A stretch of 64,000 bases of DNA from Antedon mediterranea (lineage: Eukaryota; Echinodermata; Crinoidea; Comatulida; Antedonidae), in the NCBI RefSeq assembly GCF_964355755.1, contig NC_092672.1, forward strand, positions 38,560,501 to 38,624,500, written 5' to 3'. Of the stretch, positions 30,901 through 40,600 are shown one piece after another. The notes below the pieces were generated by a model, which saw nothing but the letters and a program-made list of their open reading frames with translations, was not told where the DNA came from and did no database searches. Position numbers and translations under genes: made by a program. Each line of letters begins with the position of its first letter. The stretch's first letter is position 1.

Positions 30901-31458
30901 AGGTCCAATTTTTGCTAATTAACTGATAGCCTATGTTACTGATATAGTTAGCTGATATAAGATCCATACTGATATAATAATAATATAGCAAGCCTATTTA
31001 TTTATTATTTTGTTCACAAAAAAATTAATTATATTAATATTATTAGGCCTCCATGATGGCATGCCTACTAGGCTACTACTAGGCTATCTATGTCTAGGCC
31101 TAGCTAGCTCATCTATGCACAATACGACCTAGGACTGAAGGACCAACTAGGCTAGCAGAGCCGGTTCTAAATGCTAGGCCTAGCTAGCTAGTCGTGGTCG
31201 TTTTATACTAGGCCTAGTACTAGCCTATGCCTAGCGCGCGGAAGCGGTGCCCCGGGCTGCTACTGTCTGACTCACCTACTGAGCCTAACTTAAGATTAGG
31301 CCAGCCTGGTATTATATAGCACTGTTTTAACAAATATACCAAAATGTGTATTAACGTTCACTCACAGGAAGGCGATTCTCCTGAAGCCAATAGGGGTCAT
31401 GTTTAACGTTTCCTAATCTCGTTTTCTTTAGCGACGACAAAATACTGGAAAGCTCCAT
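18989..31458 (-). CDS. GLE1: mRNA export factor GLE1
   Basis: Minus-strand exons are 31458-31366, 30865-30711, 24554-24446, 24041-23832, 23656-23562, 23263-23094, 22824-22711, 22384-22247, 22159-22044, 21596-21384, 20983-20793, 20456-20327, 20052-19948, 19484-19402, 19235-19172 and 19057-18989, totalling 684 residues (human isoform 698). The N-terminal third is low-complexity and acidic. A charged coiled coil spans about residues 100-240. A Lys/Ala/Pro linker follows (AKAAPPPATT near 330). The C-terminal GLE1 helical domain starts near 400 and includes KNCPYLVPYY, KFLRRMSGYTRL, HPFGVEEGWKF and the terminal GMLPAHFWRT. GLE1 at the cytoplasmic pore face, with IP6, activates the DEAD-box ATPase DDX19 to strip proteins from exported mRNA. 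Intron 2 is 6.2 kb, expanded by a DNA transposon and a LINE. Confidence 0.96.
20551..20725. mobile_element. Small TIR element (AAGGCC ends)
   Basis: Ends AAAGGCCTATTTACACAGA and, inverted, AAAGGCCAATTTACATAGAC lie 175 bases apart. TA flanks both ends. This is a MITE of undetermined superfamily in GLE1 intron 11. Confidence 0.7.
21610..21985 (+). repeat. Duplicated block with tRNA-like SINE head
   Basis: Two successive copies share 'tttctatgcca', 'atatcaccatccctaaaaag' and AAAAGTAGCAGGTTGTAGTG. The second continues into a tRNA-like head (A-box TAGCTTGGTGG near 21925, B-box-like GGGTTCAAAGC near 21965). It looks like a partial tandem copy of a SINE in GLE1 intron 9. Confidence 0.6.
22540..22688. 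mobile_element. Hairpin MITE family A, copy 5
   Basis: Left end AAAGGTCTGTCTACACAAAG, right end GATAGTGTAGACAGAGCT, interior with three ATATGCCCAAATA.GG units. It lies in GLE1 intron 7. Confidence 0.85.
23405..23490 (+). mobile_element. LINE ORF2 C-terminal scrap
   Basis: The reading MMDRQRWRKRLAPLTGK resembles the end of RTE/Jockey-like ORF2 proteins. It is very short and lies in GLE1 intron 5 on the opposite strand from the host gene. Confidence 0.35.
24106..24234. mobile_element. Hairpin MITE family A, best copy (6)
   Basis: Terminal inverted repeats are AAGCTCTGTCTACACTATCA and, inverted, AAGCTCAGTCTACACTATCA. TA is duplicated on both sides (24104-24105 and 24235-24236). Subterminal arms GATGTGCCCAAATAT and ATATATGGGCACATC extend the hairpin. 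A TA duplication fits a Tc1/mariner-like source, though other TA-targeting families remain possible. It lies in GLE1 intron 3. Confidence 0.88.
24260..24378. mobile_element. Hairpin MITE family A, copy 7
   Basis: The left end AAGCTCTGTCCACACTATCA and right end TTTAATAGTGTAAACAGAAC begin only about 25 bases after copy 6. The two form a near-tandem pair just upstream (in plus-strand order) of GLE1 exon 3. Confidence 0.85.
24803..28320 (+). mobile_element. 3.5-kb DNA transposon with long TIRs (Academ-like)
   Basis: Terminal inverted repeats of about 140-148 bases span 24803-24950 and 28183-28320. Both start TAGTCTGGTAGTTGAA and share GGTACAAAGCAAATTTTTAC, GCGCAATTTTATGGAGAA and CATATCCAAAATCGAC. 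A TAT target duplication lies at 24800-24802 and 28321-28323. A related unoccupied site reads AAGTTATGAATAC at 28441-28453, exactly the pre-insertion sequence. Inside is a decayed gene with XPG-nuclease-like motifs and a CXC domain. Long TIRs, a 3-bp duplication and an XPG-like nuclease fit the Academ superfamily as I know it. That family call is inference. The element sits in GLE1 intron 2, opposite in coding direction to GLE1. Confidence 0.85.
25629..27754 (+). pseudogene. Decayed transposon protein, XPG-like nuclease with CXC domain
   Basis: The coding sequence is broken by several stops and frameshifts, one at the T run near 25970-25978. Readable blocks in order: MENIIVYNNFNEDRCVICTL (25629), a start of the family seen in many invertebrate repeats; a helical region at 25975-26748; VVADDTDVLVLMMYHF near 26985, like the acidic nuclease motif of XPG/FEN1 proteins; SGCDTISAIFGQGKTNLL near 27160, like their G-D...G-G-K helix-turn; and a Cys-rich tail CKCKLSSNNPCGTNLCSCRK near 27600 with CGDCRGDSC, a tesmin/TSO1-type CXC zinc domain. 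No intact protein is possible. It lies within the TIR transposon. Confidence 0.8.
28324..28475. repeat. Tandem 124-bp duplication flanking the transposon
   Basis: GAATACACTAGGTTTTAGTC occurs at 28324 and again at 28448, 124 bases apart. The second copy retains the empty insertion site, while the first was split by the 3.5-kb element. The duplication must therefore predate the insertion. Confidence 0.75.
28478..28560. repeat. Poly-G tract with hairpin, truncated repeat end
   Basis: A run of about 26 G (interrupted downstream by CTAC) follows CAGTGGTGGCGCCAGC. After it come GGGGGGCTCTAGCCCCC, a strong hairpin, and TCGTCGGGG. CAGTGG..GCGCC resembles a hAT-type end, but no partner end is seen. 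The run length in the assembly may be unreliable. Confidence 0.55.
28900..30697 (+). mobile_element. CR1-like non-LTR retrotransposon, 5'-truncated and internally deleted
   Basis: An open frame at 29088-30473 encodes reverse transcriptase motifs: SGFRPGYSTTTALL, VMIDLKKAFDTVNH (motif A, first catalytic Asp) and CGIPQGSILGPLMFLLYVND (motif B). The frame then jumps near 30258 into the ORF2 tail LIVPKPKTNYKKRSLSYRGA and KVWNEL, so the YADD box (motif C) is deleted without breaking the frame. Two compensating shifts around 29797-29862 garble the block before motif A. A shifted remnant upstream (28950-29090) extends the protein. The 3' end reads CCGTGATTAAATAAAGCTT followed by (ATT)n. It is inactive and lies in GLE1 intron 2. 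Confidence 0.85.
31045..31235. repeat. AGGCCTAG-rich block near the GLE1 5' end
   Basis: CTAGGCCTAG and CTACTAGG words dominate this part of GLE1 intron 1, close to exon 1 (31366-31458). It resembles the blocks at 461-1500 and 33890-34160. Confidence 0.6.
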
Positions 31459-31571
31459 GTTTTCTTAGGCCAAAACGACCTCCAAAACGTACACAAAAAA
31501 GATCAATCTAACATAGAGAGGGCAGTATTACAATTTAATAATAAAGAAAAGTCAGAATAGCTATTTTCTCC

Positions 31572-31577
31572 TTTATT
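31572..31577 (-). terminator. Poly(A) signal of the unnamed gene
   Basis: AATAAA on the minus strand begins 12 bases past the stop codon of the 349-aa gene. Cleavage near 31545-31560 would leave under 100 bases before the GLE1 start codon. Confidence 0.65.
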
Positions 31578-31588
31578 TTTCACTAATT

Positions 31589-33845
31589 TCAAATTTCATT
31601 TACTTTCAATTCTGTTTGAAATGTTCGTTTTTGTCTTTTAAGTTCATACAGATACTGAAGCTTGCACCATGCCCCTCTACACATTGCAACTAATCTGACA
31701 TCAGTGATCTCTTCACGCTGTGTCGCAAAAGCAAACTGCTTTCTGAAAGAAAAAGATGTGAAAATGACTTTCTGCAAAGTTGGTTAAAGCTACTGATGTT
31801 TTCTCCTGGAGAACGTTACCTGCTGGGTCACTTTCAGATCTCATAACCTATTTATCTTATTCTTAGATATATTCATTGTGGACAGCAAAATTAATTTATT
31901 ATGTAAATAGGTCAAAATACCAAAAAAAAATACTTTACTTGTCCTGTCAGACCTTATATTTGATAAAAATACAGATAAACAATAACTATATGTCATATTA
32001 TATATAAGAATGAAACACATATAATGAACAGAAATGTAAAATTGTTTACTGTCCCTAGAAAAATCGCAACAAATAAATATTTCAGATTTTTTGCATTTTG
32101 ATGTTTGACTTTGAAAAATGGCACTAAAATAGCTTTAAATTTAATGTATATTTAAACTGTTCATTCCATGCACTGTCTTCAAGTGTAGTATTTATTACCT
32201 TAGTATGAATTGGGCATACTTTAAAAATCCTCTCTGCATTAGACTCAATGATAAGAAAACATAGCATCTTGACATCAGGTACGGATCACCAATCTTTTTA
32301 GCAAGTATAAACTGTTGCTGTGATATCCTTCCAGCTACGGAAGCCTGCAAAACATTCATTACATCTCATTTGTATTATTCATAATGGTTGATCACACATA
32401 TCACAATCTACTAGGGTGAGATTTTATTAACAGACTCTAAACTTGTATGGAATTTCTGAAGAAGGCTGATCACACTTCAGACAATTATTAATGTAACATT
32501 TGAATACAGTAGTACTGTCGTAGTAGATTGTGAATGCGCAGACGGACCGTTGCAAGTCATCGTTCTACCCAGCTGGGATACGCAATTATAACAAAAGAAT
32601 TTTTTTCTTTTTTTGCTTTAAATTTATTTAAGGCAAGCCAAGATATGAGCATTGTAATTTCCATTATATTGGTAATAAAAGGAATATGTAATCTCTTGTA
32701 TACTTACACATTGATGGAATTGATCACCTAAAGAAGAATAAGCTCCTCCTAAAGTTGACAGCCAAGAGAAAGCATCTTCAAATTCAAGTCTCATTGTTAA
32801 GTATGGCAGCATATAATTACACCTACAAAAAAAAACTATTGATTGAATTACTGACCTGCTACAACTTTTTCATTGATTGATGGTATAAAAGATTTTCTAA
32901 TTTTCTTGTTTTTTTATAGAAAAAGACTACCTTATCTTTTTCATTATCATAAAATGATTGAGACATAAATCAATTGTGGTTCAAGGGCCAAAAGCTTAGG
33001 CTACACTATCAAACTAGTTTGAAAAAAAAGTGTGATATGCTCAAATATGGTAGTGATATATCATCAAGTCCATATATGGGCACATCACATTTTTTTGTCA
33101 CATAAAGTTTGATAGTGTAGACAGAGCTTTACAATTGTAAAATGAAGTGCTTAAATTGAAAAATCTCTTTGCATTAAAATTTTGCCTATAAAATAATGTA
33201 CCATGTTTACCATCGTATATCTGCTTCTATACATAAAATGTTTTGTTTGCATTTTATTTTTAAAATAATTCCTGAGGAGTGCTGCAAACAGTTTGACCGA
33301 TTGTTGTGGAAATTGTTCCGAAAGTTCTGTGACTTTTCAAGTTCATTTGTCAGACATGATACAAGATGCGTGTCAAGAACCCATTTTACTGTAATGTACT
33401 TAGAAATCTTCACATCTTTGTCATCTTTCAGTAATAAGAATGTCTTAGTAAACATAACATCTGCATGAGGAGTACCATCCTTGTATAGATATATTTTACG
33501 GTCTGTCTTCTGACGGTCGTAGACATTGAGGACAATAATCTGTGCACCTTTTGACTTCTCCATAATGCCCTGTAGTTGGTATACTGTACTGTCGTATACC
33601 TTCAATTCAAAATCTGAAAAATAATGACAAATAAAATGGCCAATTTGTTTAGTCATCAGATATTTTAGGTTCATTGTTGAAGTAATTCCGTTTAATGCAT
33701 CAAATTCAGATGAGGAAAATTGCTGCGACACACTTTCTTCCCTAAACAACAAAATGGAACTATTCCCCCAATTCTGAATTAAATCTATGTCCATGAACTT
33801 AAATAGTGCCGACAGTGGCGCGCCAGGAACTTTGACAGACACCAT
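31589..33845 (-). CDS. Conserved protein of unknown function, 349 aa
   Basis: Minus-strand exons are 33845-33211, 32822-32708, 32344-32199 and 31742-31589; phases close to 349 residues. I do not recognise the family. The first exon gives a mixed alpha/beta-looking N-terminal region with MDIDLIQNWGNSSILLFREE, TKQIGHFICHYFSDFELKVY, RKIYLYKDGTPHADVMF and VKWVLDTHLVSCL. The C-terminal third looks helical: EDAFSWLSTLGGAYSSLGD, RISQQQFILAKKIGDPYLMS and VAMCRGAWCKLQYLYELKR, possibly TPR-like pairs. No signal peptide or membrane segment is evident. Clean codons and consensus splice sites suggest a conserved housekeeping protein. The ATG at 33843-33845 follows GC-poor sequence and is the first in frame. 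It is head-to-head with NUP88 and ends 130 bases before GLE1. Confidence 0.85.
32992..33133. mobile_element. Hairpin MITE family A, copy 8
   Basis: The left arm has GGCTACACTATCAAACTAG and the right arm AAGTTTGATAGTGTAGACAG, with the GATATGCTCAAATATGG / TATATGGGCACATCAC core between. It lies in intron 1 of the unnamed 349-aa gene. Confidence 0.88.
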
Positions 33846-34603
33846 CAAATTGAAGGTGGTTCATATGCATGAAGAAACTTAAACCTTTTTAACAATCTAG
33901 CCTACTGCTGCTGGAGAGAATAAATAGGCTATATAGCCAAGATAAAAGATATGCCTATACACTCTACTACACTAGCTACTATACTATTACTCTAGTAGTA
34001 GTAGTGTACTACTACTACTACTACAGTAGTTAATACTACATGGAGTAAAGAATTATTCTTTATTCTCCAATGCTAATTAATTATTTTATACTTAATAATA
34101 CTATAGAGTCCAGAGAGGGCCTACTAGAGTACTAAGACTAGTAACTATATAAAGGCCTACATTTATTAATTCCATGATAATATGGGTTGGTCCGGAATCC
34201 AGAATGTGCATAACTAGGCTTAATACATTTTATAATAAATTAATATTAAAATTAACATATTTAATCACTGATGATAGCAACACAGTACACTTCATCAAAA
34301 CAACAAACATCTTTCGTCACGCTTCGTTTCGTTCACCTCGTGTTGTTCCTGACCTCCAATTAAAACATTGTAAATCACTCTCAAACCTGTTTTAAACTCA
34401 AACATTATTAACTAAATAGAGCCTAGTTATTAACTATTTATAAATTATACGTTAGTATTATGATATATGAATAAGCTTTGATGCAATTTAAATTAATTTT
34501 ACAAACAAATGTATCATTTTAATTTCAGAATGTTTGACATCGACTTACGAGAGTTTTCTTGTCGCCGCCGCCGGCGGGTGTTTTCCCAAATTCAAGAAGC
34601 AAC
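33846..34603. promoter_or_regulatory. Putative bidirectional promoter, unnamed gene/NUP88
   Basis: This 758-bp gap separates divergent start codons. It holds an AGGCCTA/TAGTAG-rich block (33890-34160) and a GC-rich spot at 34560-34580 (GTCGCCGCCGCCGGCGGG) just before the NUP88 start. No TATA box is convincing. The assignment is inferred from gene geometry. Confidence 0.55.
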
Positions 34604-37600
34604 ATGGCAGCTTACGAAGATTACGAGCGGCTGAAAGCTCTAAATTCACATCCCATTTTTAACGTTTTACGAGAAAATATAAAGAATTCTGTAAATCCAG
34701 ATGAATCCGAAGAACTTTTGGATGTTCGAGATGGTGATTTGTATGTATGGGACAAAGAACATCTGCATTTACTTACAACAAATCTGAAAGGTCTCGTAGG
34801 CCCATCAGTTTACGATATGGAAACATTGAGGTATCAGGTAAGACGACGTTCACCAGGCGATGCTTCAATCGACATAACCCAGTACATATGGGCCTAGGAA
34901 ATAATTGTGTTATAGTAGGCTAATAATCATTGATAATTTACGGTCCTACTAAACACCACCAGATACCACCAGATACCAACTAGAGCAATAAATCCTACCA
35001 CCAGAGAGCAGCCACCTGTTTGGAATTGATTATTAAGGCCCAAGGCAAGGGTATATTGCAAATTTCAAAGCTTAATTCTTTCAGAAACTAATAAAATTGA
35101 AGTTTAAAGTTGAATTTCTCACCGTCGTATTCCAGAACCGAATGCGTTTGATAAACATTATAGCAACGAAACGAACGTATTCATCCGTGTCTCTTGTGTA
35201 TTGTATTCAACAGTCAACTATGAGGCGCTACCGATGCTTTTTTGTTACTTTAGTCAGTCACATAAATTACACCAATCGATTGCGCGATTAGTCTTTCTTT
35301 TGACATTATGTTTTTATCATGTTTTGTATGTCAAAATCGGTAACGATAACATAACAAATAGCATACGATACATTTTTTTTGCACATTAATTTTAATTATT
35401 TCCCTTTTTTCATCGTTTTCGTATACTCTGGGTGCTGTAGGAATTGTTATTATATTATTATTAATTCAATCTCTCTTATGGCATTAAGAGCTTGGCAATT
35501 AAATAAAAAATGTTGTATATTTTCTATTTCACCACTCTGACATATAGTGCAGTGGCCAGATATTTCTTTAGACATAAAATACACGGTAATATCAAGTTAA
35601 AACTTCTGTTTTATTTTCTCTTTCCACATTCCTATTCTATAATGAGTTTACTCTATTTTAACATACGATTACCATCACTGACAAAAGGTAGTTGGCATTA
35701 AGTTTTATGTATTTTTAATAAATGTTATAGTGTCTCTCTCTCGAAGTGCCATATAATGAGACTTTGGCGATCATGTTGTGCCACAATTCTCTGTCTATTG
35801 CCATGTTCAGCAACTCCACTTCTTTGGTATTCTCGCCTCTATTCCGAATCCACTCAGCTATGCTGGCCAACCAAGTGACTCTTTTTCTCCCCCTGCTCCT
35901 TCTTCCTTCTATTTTCCCAGTTAATGCCAAGTTCTCCAGACCTCCCTTCCTCAACACATGTCCCATGAATCTCATCTGTCTAATCCTAATATCCTTCAGT
36001 AGTTTCCTGCACATTCCAGCTCTTATCAATACATCTTCATTACTAACTCTATCTGTCCATGGAATTCTCATCATTATCCTTAGAAACCACATCTCACAGC
36101 TTTCCAATCTTTTTCTGAGGTCAGTTGTGATTGACCAGGCTTCACTTCCATACATCAGCACAGGATAGATGTAGCAGTTTAATACACGCAACCTGGTTTC
36201 CATACTCATCGCACAGTTCTTCTAGACATTCTCCATTTCTCCAAATGCGGATTTCGCAAGGACTATCCTTCTCTTTATCTCCGTTACACACCTGGCATCA
36301 TCTGTTATTTTGCGCCCAAGATAGTTAAAAGAGGACACCTGCTGAATTAACTGGTCTCCTGCTCGAAGGTTACACGTTGGACTCTCCTTTTTTGACACTA
36401 CTAAACACTCTGTCTTACTACAATTTATAGACAGACCCATCTTTTCGCTCTCTACAACCACATCCTGCAACCTTTGGACATCTTCAGCTGACTCTGCCAG
36501 TAGAGCAGAGTCAGCTGCATATTATTGTTATAGTGTACAGAAATGAATTTCTGATTTTAATTGACCAAATGAATTCATCGGTAGCGCCTCATAGTTGACC
36601 GTTGAATACAATACACAAGAGACACGGATGAATGCGTTTGTTTCGTCGCTATAATGTTTATCAAACGCATTCGGTTCTGGAATACGACGGCGAGAAATTC
36701 AACTTTAAACTTCAATTTTATCAGTTTCTGAAAGAATTAAGCTTTGAAATTTGCAATATACCCTTAATAATCAATTCCAAACAGGTGGTTGCTCTCTGGT
36801 GGTAGGAGTTATCGCTCTAGTATGTATCTGGTGGTATCTGGTGGTGTTTAGTAGGACCCGATAATTTAAATATTTCCATACCAAAAAGAAAATATAAAGC
36901 GACATATGATAAAATATTTACAATTTTTTTTTATTGTTTTTCTTATTTTAGACATAATAATAATAGTAGGTCATACGTAAATTTGTCTAGATACTACTGA
37001 CTGCACTGTATAATATTAATTATAAGTCTTGGCCGTTCTTGCTAGGCTAGGGCTATGGTTTTTAGGGAGTGTCACTGTAATGCGTAATTCATAATTTTCT
37101 CACCTTTTTTTTCATCCAAAAAAGTCTTTTTTACTATGTATGTCTAGCTATTTTTGTTTAATAATATGATTGTTGCTGTTTTATTATACAAATTTTTTCT
37201 TTTATAGACTTTACTTTGTACAAATGCACCACTTTTTAAAATAGAAAGTGTGTCTCTGAATGATACCAATGAATATGTTATGCTCTACGGTCAAAAGGGC
37301 CTAACACTGTTAGCGTTGCCCCGACGATATGGTAAAAACACAGAATTTGAAGGTGGAAAAAGAATAATTAACTGCAGGTTTGTACTGTATATAATTTGTC
37401 TTTAATAATGAAATCTTCTTGTTTTACTCAACTGACCTTGTTGCTGCTTGTTGTAAGTCTACTCTTTTCGCAGCTGACCTTGTTGCTGCTTGTTGTAAGT
37501 CTACTCTTTTCACAGCTGACCTTTTTGCTGCTTGTTGTAAGTCTACTCTTTTCGCAGCTGACCTTGTTGCTGCTTGTTGTAAGTCTACTCTTTTTGCAGC

Positions 37601-40600
37601 TGACCTTTTTGCTGCTTGTTGTAAGTCTACTCTTTTCGCAGCTGACCTTGTTGCTGCATGTTGTAAGTCTACTCTTTTCGCAGCTGAGCCTCTTGCTGCA
37701 ACTCCTGATTAATCTTACCTCATTTTTCTTATTTACTAAATTGTGTTGGTTTTTTTTTTTGGCAGGTGGGGGATAAGAATAAAACAATTCAACAACTCTT
37801 AATCTTACCTCATTTTTCTTATTTACTATATTGTTTTAAACATAAAATATTTTGGTGGGGGCGGTGGGGAAGAATAAAACTATTCAGCAGCACTTACTGT
37901 ACTAGTTTGATTGAATGAACAAAGTTGTTTTACTTTTTTTTGTTATACTTTTTAATTAAATTATAGAACAATCATGATTGCTGAACGAATGTTTATGAGT
38001 AACCCATCACTGAAGCTCCTAGAAGCCAAATGGCATCCTGGGGATGACGCACACATCTCAATTCTGACATCAGACAATATTTTGAGGTAATTTATCAAAG
38101 CTAATTTTTTAATTTGTGATTTTTAGTTAAAACTTATATACTCCACTCATTGTCATTTTTACTTTAATTATAATTGCTTTGGCGAAATACTCAAGGTGAT
38201 TGATTACTTTATTTCCCTTAGAATATTTGACATCAATGTGCCTCAGAGACCAGTACAAACTCACTATCTAAGTGAGGATCCAAGTTCGTGCTTGATGTCT
38301 GACAGTTCAACATCTTTCCAAGCTGCACTTGGAGAGGTCGCCATTTCTTTTGCATTTGGCCCTTCGCAGAAAGTGTCCACACGCCGACAAGGTCATCCAA
38401 GTGTTGTACATCCGTTTTATATATTGAAGGGTAATGGAGATGTATATCTTTTAATGAACAGTTTAAAAGATAAAAGGTCTGTACATTTGTATTTCATTGT
38501 CAATAAAGTATCATATTATGTAAAGACAAGAAAATACTTTGAAACCAATTATTTTGTGCATAAAAGGTGTGTACATTTGTATTTAGTTGTCAAAAATTTA
38601 TCATGACAAGAAAATACTTGAAACTATGTTACAAAGAAATCAAATTTCTGTGAAAACAATTATTTTGTGAATAATTTTAGAATTATAAAAAGGAAAAAAC
38701 ACAGAAAAATGAGTTTCCATTGGGTTCTTAAAAATAATATGATATATAATCTTTTGTTGTTTAGATACGTTAGGACCAAGTTACAAGGCCCATTGGCGAT
38801 GTACCCCCCTGCTGAAGATAACTATGGGTTAGATGCATGTGCTCTGCTCTGCCTGTCTACCAACCCATTAGTGCTCGTTGTTGGTACATCATCTGGTCAT
38901 CTCCACCACTGCCTTGTCTTGACAACAGAAGATGATTATGAAGAAAATGTGGTTAGTATTTCATATGCATACAACAGCGATAAACTCTTAAGTTAGACTG
39001 CATAGACCATCAATATGCTTATAATGGAAGTCTTGTTTGAGAGTGGAGTAAAATTATTTTTGAGTTACAACCAGGTCAGGATTGAAACCTGGACCTTGGG
39101 ATTGGAAGACAAGCATGTTAATCATCAAGCTACAGCTTAACTTCTATTTTTACATGTAGAAGGAGACAGTTTAAAATCATCATACCTCATTAACATTTAC
39201 TTGCTTTTAAATAATTTCTAATCTTGTTTTTTATTTTTATAGTCCATTACTTCTAGCAGTTTATCGACGCAAACATCAGGTTGCGAATCGTCCTTGTATG
39301 TATATGAAACTATTGAATTGCCGATGTGTGCCGTTGTTACTGATGATTTTGATGAAGACATTCCGCACCCTGTTCGCCTTTACCTAGGTTTGTGGTATAA
39401 TAATAATAAAAACTTTATTTAATCACGGTAACAATTTTTCGTTTTTCCACAATGCTGTAAGACACAACTGCTAAAAACAAAATAATTGGAGCATAATCTG
39501 TATTCAGGATTTTGAATAACATTTTTAGAACATAGTTTTTGTTTTCATATTACCATTTAGATGCTACAAGTGTGTCACGTTACTACTGTACACACAGTGC
39601 AGGGGTACACTCGATATCTCTTCCATGGGCTAAGAAACTCCAACGATTTTGCACTCAAGGTAAGATGACAGAAACTATTTTAAAACTAATTATTAAAAGT
39701 TTAACTGTGTGCATTATACAGAAATAGTGGTCACATTGGCAACCATTGCCATAATCCTGGCTAATGATTATAATAATATCAAACATTTATAAAGCACTCT
39801 TTACCGGAGTCTCACAGTGCAATATGAAAAGAATGAATATTAAAATAGGAAAATTTTCAGGAGAGATTTCAATTGATATGTACTGGCTTATGATAAGAAT
39901 GTTAATAATTATGTTGGTTATTATATACAAAGGAGATAGTGATGGTGATATGTTGCTGGCATTGCGTGAAGACCAGCCTTGTAGGATAGAACACCTTGTG
40001 TGCACTCAACCTGTTTCAACATGGTTAGTAATAATATAGTCTTCATTCAATGTTAGGACCAATCAAGCTTTAAACAGTCCTGGCTTAGTTTCATCCATCA
40101 TTCAGATGAACGTAAAACTAATTGACATTGTCGTTCACGACAGACGTCGGCCATAACAATTTTTAAAAAGTCTTTATTCCCACTAAAACATTTTAGATGA
40201 ATTTGCTTTGAGTAGGAAGCTTGTAACATATTTATTTCATTTTCAGCCCACCTTCACCAATCCTTGGCTTGGCTGTTATTGCAGACCAGTTACTAGGCAA
40301 CAGTCTTTTGTGTCTGACCTCTAGCTATGAATGCCTTTCACTTCCTGTTCCGTGAGTAACTTAATTATTTTTAAATAAACTATTCCCAACTTTGTGTGGA
40401 TTATGTCAGTACAAAATGCACTTATTATTAAAGAAATTGAAATAAATTTGATGTGCCCATGATGATGTCATATCACTACCATATTTGGGCATATAACTAC
40501 CATATTTGGGTACATCACACTTTTTTAATAGACAGAGCTTAAGAGCATACGTATGCAAAATTGTTTGGTGATAACCTCAGTGAACCGGTTCTTACTAACA

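Noticed and set aside
34174-34395. A 73-aa open frame upstream of NUP88
   Set aside because: No splice or family evidence; it lies in the divergent promoter region and its composition looks random.
37396-37787. Leucine/valine-rich or Ser/Lys-rich repeat proteins in several frames
   Set aside because: All arise from a 42-bp minisatellite whose period is a multiple of three; no start context or conservation supports them.
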